A DNA stretch of 64,000 nucleotides from positions 1,984,001 to 2,048,000 of the forward strand of contig CM034546.1 in NCBI GenBank assembly GCA_020055645.1, in the 5' to 3' direction. This stretch comes from Tomocerus qinae (lineage: Eukaryota; Arthropoda; Collembola; Entomobryomorpha; Tomoceridae). Below, piece after piece: positions 57,447 to 64,000 of this stretch; within the stretch, counting starts at the first letter, position 1, and the number at the start of each line of letters is the position of its first letter. Under the pieces are notes generated by a model, which saw only the letters and a list, made by a program, of their open reading frames with translations, ran no database searches and was not told the origin of the DNA. Position numbers and translations under genes: made by a program.

Positions 57447-59427
57447 ATGTATTCTACTAAAATAGCCAACTTCATTATTTTTATTGTGATTTTTAATTCT
57501 GTGCAGACTAAGACTAACTGCAGCCGGAATTTATCATTTTACAAAAATTGTGACTTCAATCTGATAATTTTTAATAACTCTATCTACAGAATTTTTGATG
57601 TCGAATCAATACTTACAACCTTGGACTGTAGCAAATACTCAGTACAATAAAACTGTCTTTGGTCGACATGAAAATCATCCTCGAGATATTTCAAAGTCAT
57701 TATGCAGTGTAAATATATTTATGGAGCCATATGAAAACTTTGAAGACTTGACTCAGTATATTGGAAAAGAAATCAATCGCCTGTCATCAATATTTATAAT
57801 TGTCTACGATAGACGAAAATTGAATATTAAGAATCAGACTTGGATTTCGGATCTTAGACATGACTTGGTTAGTCCACTTTTTCTTCTGGTTATAGAAAAT
57901 ATTACAAAACATTCATCAATTTACACTGGAATCATTTACAAAGACAATATCGATTCTTTGGAATCTTTTATTACTACTGAAGTCAATGAAAATGAAGATT
58001 GGGGAAGAGTCTGGTCCGTTTTAAATGGACATTTACATGGTGCGTATATTGGAGCAACTACTATTTATTTTCCTTTCAAGAATGCCGCACCGTGGACGCA
58101 CTGCAAAGAAACGGTTTACTTAACAATGAAAACCAACGAACCTAAATGTCTACCTACATTCAGAGCTGTTGAGACAATGGCCGCGGGATTAAATTTTACT
58201 GCAGTTTATGCTCGACAAAGGAGACAAATTAAAAAAAGAAATTACAGCGGACACATTTTTATGTTGGGAACTAGAACTAATTTATACCATTGGTGCCTAA
58301 CAATATTTATTGATTACTTTGACGACCTTATTCCCGTTTACTGCGAGGCAAATCCAAAATACTTGGATGTTCCTTTGACTGTTTTAGCTCAAAATACATT
58401 TGACCTTAATTGCTGGCTGCTAATATTTTCACTATTTCCATTATCATTTACGATAATAAGTTTGGCCAATAACGATCTGCCATTCATCAAAAGAATTCAC
58501 TGGATTTTCATATCTTTAATTGCTGTTCTTCTAGATCAGTCTGTTTTCGTCAATAAAAAGAAATGTCTTTACCTTGTAGTAATAACGATGGGATTCATAA
58601 TTACAATAATGTATGGAACGTGGATAACTAGTGAAATAATTGCCCCACCAGAAAAAAGACAATTTTCTAACTTTAAAGATCTTATTGAAAATAATTACAA
58701 AATGTTACGCCAGGTAGACAAAAAAATGAATCTTATTGGGAATAAAACTGAATATTTTAAGAAATATAAAATGTTAGATAGGATGAATTCCAGTATCTAT
58801 GTATATGACTGGAAAGAAAACAAGACAGGTAAACCCTTAGGGAACATCACAGCTAACGTTTACGTAGAAGTGTCTTGGAAATTGCTGACCAACTATTCCA
58901 TGAAAATATTTGATATCATTGAGCAAAAGATTGCGCTATATTCATTAGCAAAGATGCAAAAAGCAACCTCATCTGATGCAGTGTGCATGTCCACTAAGGA
59001 AACGGTCATTACAAAACCCAAGTCTTATCAATTTCATAATGCCTTCCACCATAAATTCCAATCGTATTTCCAACGCATGAAAGAAAACGGATTTTTAAGC
59101 TTTTGGAAAGAACAAGGGGACTTTATTGGATATTTACCAGAGAAGATATCCTATACAAAAATGACACACAAGGTAAAGGAGGCTGCGGCCATAAGCCTGG
59201 ATATGAAAATTCACACAATTTTTATTTTATGTGGGTATTTATATTTTGGAGCTGGACTGACGTTGATAATGGAATTTTTGTGGCACGAAATATTTTCTTT
59301 GTTGTTTATCTACATAAGAAAAATAAATATTAGGCAAATTCAGCTTAAATTTTCACAACAAATGCTACAATGGTACCAGAAGTCAAAAATAATACAAGTC
59401 AAGTCGTCAACATTGCCTCAGCCATAA
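57447..59427 (+). CDS. Divergent ionotropic receptor-like protein, ~641 aa (IR-C)
   Basis: ATG at 57447 starts a signal peptide (ANFIIFIVIFNSVQT). The first frame runs to a stop at 57648-57650; the rest of the receptor, to 59427, is in another frame. A 55-bp intron 57642-57696 (gtacaa ... ttcaaag, phase 0) joins them exactly; a one-base frameshift is the alternative. The remainder is receptor-like: a first helix after NTFDLNCWLLIFSL, a second hydrophobic region near LDQSV, then M3 with YGTWITSEIIAPPEKR in the position of the IR Y-x3-I-x-S-x-x-x-x-P pattern, and a last helix (IFILCGYLYFGAGLTLIME) with a short basic tail. It is shorter than, and only distantly like, the 790-820 aa receptors to its left, and lies on the opposite strand. 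The cognate ligand is unknown. Confidence 0.7.
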
Positions 59428-59536
59428 TATGCAAAATGTTTAATAGAACATAAGGGCTCAAAACAATTCTATTCTACACGTCGAAAGTTACACCGTTTTT
59501 TTGCTGCTACTATTAACATTAACTATGACTAATTAC

Positions 59537-60300
59537 CAAGGTATCGAAAAACCCGGGTTTTTTAGGAAAAAACCCTCGACCCCGGGTTTTTTGGGTTTTT
59601 TGGGTTTAAGGGTTTTTTATATAACTATAGGTATAAATACAAGCCTATACTATACCATATATGAAAACTACAGCTGACAACAACAACAACCGTGTCAACT
59701 ACTATTACTTATGTCAATGAAAAGAAAAATTAAAGCATAAAAGTTTAATTTTATTATGTTGTAACGTAGCAAATGCAGTATTTTTGTGAACACCTATATT
59801 ATTATTACTGTTTGATAACAACTAGTGAAATATTAAGCATTATAATATTTTACTGATTATATTGACTTTATGAAATTATTCCTTCGTTAATTTGAAGCTT
59901 TAATTGCAAAGCATTACAGTAATGAATATGTAAGTAATAAAATGAAATTGAGCATATGTGTACAACAATATTATAAACATAATCTTCACAATGCAATGAC
60001 TAAAGTATACATAAAACTAGTATTATTATAGTCCTCACATTACGATACATTAATTACGCGATACGCGTAGAAATGTAGAAGCTATATTTGTTTCCACCTG
60101 ATTATGCATTTGTTTACATTTTTTAATAGAAATTAGTATGTATTGCGTATCTAGATGGAGCTGTAGTGCATATTTTTGTATGTTTTGTAAAAAACCCAAA
60201 AAAACCAATAAACCCGGGGTTTTTTAAGTAAAGCGGGGTGGGTTTTTTGCCAAAAAACCCAAAAAACCCCAACCCATAAAAAACCCGACCCACAACCCTG
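59537..60300. mobile_element. hAT-type element with iterated AAACCCGGGTTTT ends, copy 2
   Basis: 764 bp; the same termini as the element at 35596-36419 (CAAGGTATCG ... and, reverse-complemented, CAGGGTTGTGGGTCGGG). Exact 8-bp duplications CTAATTAC at 59529-59536 and 60301-60308. No transposase frame. Confidence 0.9.
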
Positions 60301-60308
60301 CTAATTAC

Positions 60309-61677
60309 CAACTAAGCAATGTAAGCAAATATATTTACTTTGAAATGCAATTACAAAAGAATAACAAACTAATAAAATAAGAACATCCACATATCTTAAA
60401 AATGGTATGGAATTTCATATGTAACCCTTTAGGTGCCTGTTGGTTGTACCGCGTTGGATGTAATCGATTTAGCTGCCTGTTAAATCTATATATAATAAAA
60501 TTATTTCTTCCTATGTTCCAGGTAACTATCTATGTATCTATCTATGCCATGGACAATGCGGCATTTTGTTGCAATGCACATGCGCGTATACAATACATGT
60601 TTCATAAAACAAGGAAGTCCAATATGGGTCAACATTAGCTTATTTCGAAATTAGACAATGATAATATGCATAATCATTTTGAAATTCAGCAATGGTACTG
60701 GATGCCTATATATTATTATAACATCAAAACAAAAATAGAAATTTACATAAGATGATTATTTTGTGATGGAAAAGATTGGCGAAAGTGAACATTTCGTTAT
60801 GATCGTAATGTGCGTATTAATTAACATTTCAAAACTCCTAATCCAAACTGGTTCTGTTAAATCTATACACTTATTTAGCATTTTTTAGTAGGTTGGTTTT
60901 ACTTTTTATTACCCCCTGGACCGCCTTGATTCCTTTGTGCCAGCTTGCACATCTTTTTGTAGAATTAAATAACAGTAATGGGGGCCACTATTTATCCTTC
61001 AAAAATATTAATTCGCAAGTTGCACTCATGGGATTTGTACGTTTTTCCAGTTAATTTTTCCAACCACTGTAGAAACTAAAACTATATTTAAATTATTGTA
61101 TTTACAAATCTAATAATCTAAGGGAAATACCGATGATTTTTCGGAATTGTTTTTATTACTGTGATTGCGCCCCTTAGTTGGGTTCACTAGTACTTAATGA
61201 TCGTGATCCCACCAAAGAGTTTTAAATCCTGCTGCAATAAAAAAGTGTGAAGATTTTTGATAATTTAAACGAAAGGACGAAAAGAAATACCTAACAAAAA
61301 ATCTTGCCATCATATTTTAAAACAGTTTTGCAAAACGATTTTGGATACCTCTATTATTACATAAGGTATCATAATAAGGAAGATATTTTGTTAAAATAAC
61401 ATTCTTCTAATAAGATTTGTTAATTAAGCTAAATTTGGGCATCAAATTTTCAAAGCTAGATATATGCATTTCTACTAAGATGTAAATGTCAATATAGAAA
61501 TTTGTATACAAATTGCTTAGGGTCAAAAATGAGAGAAAGACACTATGAGCACGGGATCGGTAGTATATGTTAGAGAAGATTGCTCATAAATATTTATTTT
61601 TAGGTTCGATGATCAAATGTTATTCAATCATTAAAACTGACTTTCTATGGAATGCTGATTTTCGATTTGTAGTGCTA
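60309..61677. other. Intergenic; includes a SINE-empty relative of the 37.1 kb flank
   Basis: 60540-60660 resembles 37143-37330 (gccatgg-caatgcgg, attttgttg, aacattag-ttatttcgaaat), so it is a dispersed repeat that acted as the target of the SINE elsewhere. No gene seen. Confidence 0.45.
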
Positions 61678-62043
61678 GTCAATGATCCTACTCAATGAGT
61701 GATTAGACATTAGACTAGACTTACAGAAAGGAAAAGAATAATAATTTTTACTTATTCAATTTTGAAACATTACAATTCAAATTAAATAAAGGAACGATCT
61801 CACCAATACAAATGAATACCACAGATGAGGTTGAAAGAGGTAGAGATCCGAAATTAAAGAAATACAAAATTAAAAGATTGAATTTTGTACGATGGCCGGG
61901 AGCTTGACTTCTTCTCGATGTCTTGAATGTGTAGCGAGGGAACTCGTAGCACTCTTCAGCTCGAGGGTGAATCCAAGACTGATTCGTCGGCGCACTAGTC
62001 TGAGCCGACTGTCTACCTCGAAGGTGTATCGTATAGCATTACA
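61678..62043 (-). mobile_element. Putative 3' LTR of a Ty3/gypsy-type retrotransposon
   Basis: On the minus strand a polypurine tract (aaacggggggt, 62044-62054) is directly followed by TGTAATGCTATACGATAC..., the usual place and dinucleotide for an LTR start. A CTACA end near 61678 gives about 366 bp. The 5' LTR lies outside the window, so the ends cannot be confirmed. Confidence 0.5.
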
Positions 62044-62835
62044 ACCCCCCGTTTAAAATTACGCTTTATAGTGCTAAAGCGGGAAATAAATTAAATGCTA
62101 TATACATCGAGGTAATTATGATCTAATTAGGTTTACAGACTCTCAAATATCCTGATTAGAAAATTATAGGATAGGGAAATGAAGGAGTTAACCGAAACTA
62201 CAATCAATATACATACAAATGTGAGAAGTAAACCAAAAATTAATTTAACCAAGAAAACATATGAACATTCATTAAATGGTTAAACTACATAATTAATGCC
62301 AATAACTTTATACAAATATTAGGATTAACTATGGTAATATGTATTTTATATACATTAGGTAAGAAGACGAGATGTGTGTATAAATAAAAGACATAAGTGA
62401 ACCTATAACTGTTGAAATATATTGATGACTCAACATCACAAATACAGAACCAGCTGCATTGTCAATAGAGAACTGTTCACTGCCCTCCCCATGTATAACG
62501 ACTATTCTATTGAGTAGTCAGGGATTTGTTCAGGTGTTACAGCTTGTCTCTGTAAATCACTACGCAGTCGCCCTCCTTATTGTGCAATACTATAACAGTT
62601 TATAGATAAGGATTCGTTCGACAAGAATAGTGGTACTAACAGACACTAAATGGTTACTAATAGTCAATTGGAAGAACACAACATCTATAAAGTCCATAAC
62701 CTTAGCATTAAGCATATTAACATAGCATATTTCAAGAAACATGAGATTATCGGTAATACAAACAAAACGAAGTAATTTAACCGAAAATGTTAATATGTGC
62801 TGGAAAAAATTATATAACATAAATACAATTGTATG
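62044..62835 (-). mobile_element. Non-coding tail of the LTR retrotransposon
   Basis: About 790 bp between the pol stop and the polypurine tract. No envelope-like frame is seen. AT-rich. Confidence 0.45.
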
Positions 62836-64000
62836 TCATTTTCGTCGGTAGTTGACTTTAGGTTTGTTCTTGAATCGAACTGAACGACGAATTGGTGGTT
62901 GTGAAGTGTTAGGAGATGATGGTGACGACTGTGGCAAGTCAGGTACTTGTGTCAGGATAGGATTAGAGGATGGCGGAGCTAATACTAGATTTTGAGAATC
63001 CGTAGCCATATCCGATGCAATAATATCCCCTGCAAGCATATCATCATTATTAATTGGAGAGTCGACTATAGGTACATTTTCGAGATTAACAGTATGGCTA
63101 GACTTATCCGTATCAGTTTGTAGGTGATCAGCTGACGTAATGTCTTTCGGTGGAAACCGCAATGCTGACTTGTCCCTCGGATGGTAACGCCGTAAAAACT
63201 GTATATGCAAAGGACCCCGAATAGTACCGTCTTCCAATTCCACTTCATAAGTTAGTCCATCATTAGAAATGCTTCTGACTCGACCGATGTCCCCGGAGTA
63301 TAATGGAGTGAATCCAGCCACAACTCCTTTTGCTTTTGAAGATAGTGTCACGTCCTTCATGACGACGAAATCTCCAATCTGGAACGAGTCATCCCTGTGT
63401 CGCAAATCATAGTATTTCTTTTGCCTCTCTTGGGAATGCCTTATATGAGATTCAACAACAGAACATAGATCAGTGTAAACTTTTTGTCTATCAAATAAGA
63501 ATTCCCGAGAGGGTAAAGGTATCTGTAACAAATCAGAATCAATTAGCTCATCGGACATTACATTGTCAAAAGGTAAATTAGGTTCACGGTTCAACATTAA
63601 TTGAAATGGAGAAAATCCAGTTGAATCGTGGATAGCTGAATTGATAGCTAATTTGAAAAATTGTAGATAGATACTCCATTTATTATGGGCGCTGCCTTCG
63701 ACGTAACTTCGAATCATTGGTTTTATTGTTCTGTTAACTCGCTCAGTCATATTGGAATGAGGAGTATAAATAGACGTTAAAACATGTTGTATGTGCCATT
63801 GCCGACACATGAAATTCAATATATTCGAAGTTAAATTAGTAGCATTGTCGGATACTAATACTTTAGGCATGCCATATCGACAAAATACGTCGTTTTCGAG
63901 TATCTTTGAGATGCATTGAGATGTAGCATCTCTAATGGGAAAGATTTCTACCCATTTAGTGAAGGAATCGACTATGACTAAGATATATTTAAATCTACCT
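62836..64000 (-). CDS. Retrotransposon pol, integrase region (partial, runs off the window)
   Basis: The frame is open from the window edge at 64000 to a stop at 62836. It shows the DDE integrase core of Ty3/gypsy-type elements: Asp in VIVDSFTKW near 63955, Asp in VSDNATN near 63850, and the catalytic Glu in TPHSNMTERVNRTIK near 63740. The C-terminal domain follows (GDFVVMKDVTLSSKAKGVVA, then YSGDIGRVRSIS), and then a Ser/Pro-rich tail. Integrase inserts the cDNA copy into host DNA. The intact reading frame suggests a recent insertion, but gag, protease and reverse transcriptase lie outside the window. Confidence 0.85.
   Translation of the reverse strand, partial: GRFKYILVIVDSFTKWVEIFPIRDATSQCISKILENDVFCRYGMPKVLVSDNATNLTSNILNFMCRQWHIQHVLTSIYTPHSNMTERVNRTIKPMIRSYVEGSAHNKWSIYLQFFKLAINSAIHDSTGFSPFQLMLNREPNLPFDNVMSDELIDSDLLQIPLPSREFLFDRQKVYTDLCSVVESHIRHSQERQKKYYDLRHRDDSFQIGDFVVMKDVTLSSKAKGVVAGFTPLYSGDIGRVRSISNDGLTYEVELEDGTIRGPLHIQFLRRYHPRDKSALRFPPKDITSADHLQTDTDKSSHTVNLENVPIVDSPINNDDMLAGDIIASDMATDSQNLVLAPPSSNPILTQVPDLPQSSPSSPNTSQPPIRRSVRFKNKPKVNYRRK

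Overview
The window looks like an AT-rich arthropod nuclear genome, most plausibly a hexapod such as a springtail (inference from gene content and style, not a proven identity). Genes have GT..AG introns of about 50 bp to 1.5 kb, TATA-box promoters, and neighbourhoods full of short DNA transposons. There are no operons, CRISPR arrays or confident free-standing tRNA/rRNA genes.

The main theme is a cluster of seven divergent ionotropic-receptor-like (IR) loci, nearly all intronless: 4.5-6.9 kb (intact), 21.6-24.0 kb (two frameshifts), 25.8-28.2 kb (one in-frame TAG), 32.1-35.1 kb (split by a hAT element and cut off at its 3' end), 40.3-42.8 kb (intact), 45.2-47.5 kb (one frameshift) and 57.4-59.4 kb (plus strand, 55-bp intron or frameshift). 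The A-B pair at 21-28 kb and its spacer are duplicated as A'-B' at 40-47.5 kb. A third B copy with its upstream flank lies between them. This is local birth and death of chemoreceptor-like genes, caught in several stages of decay.

Other genes: a six-exon helical protein of unknown function (1.4-4.2 kb, plus); a small secreted Gly/Ala/Asn-rich protein (8.3-9.0 kb, minus); a NodB/CE4 polysaccharide-deacetylase homologue that has lost several catalytic residues (11.1-13.2 kb, plus); a trefoil-domain remnant (15.9-16.05 kb); an intronless rhodopsin-family GPCR of the sex-peptide/myoinhibitory-peptide receptor type (18.5-19.6 kb, plus); a cystine-knot-like small peptide gene with two alternative terminal exons (31.3-32.1 kb, minus); and a complete eight-exon S28 serine carboxypeptidase of 521 aa (50.4-54.75 kb, minus).

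The rest is mobile DNA. At least five insertions have hAT-type ends and 8-bp target duplications: 12.0, 33.2, 35.6, 38.5 and 59.5 kb. A 666-bp fold-back sits in intron 1 of the peptidase gene. A tRNA-derived SINE at 36.6 kb has a 14-bp target duplication. Several other inverted-repeat elements, a 34-bp minisatellite at 30.5-30.9 kb, and the 3' end of a Ty3/gypsy-type LTR retrotransposon (61.7 kb to the window edge) complete the picture. Two of the IR frameshifts fall in or next to homopolymer runs, so base-calling error must be excluded before they are called real mutations.
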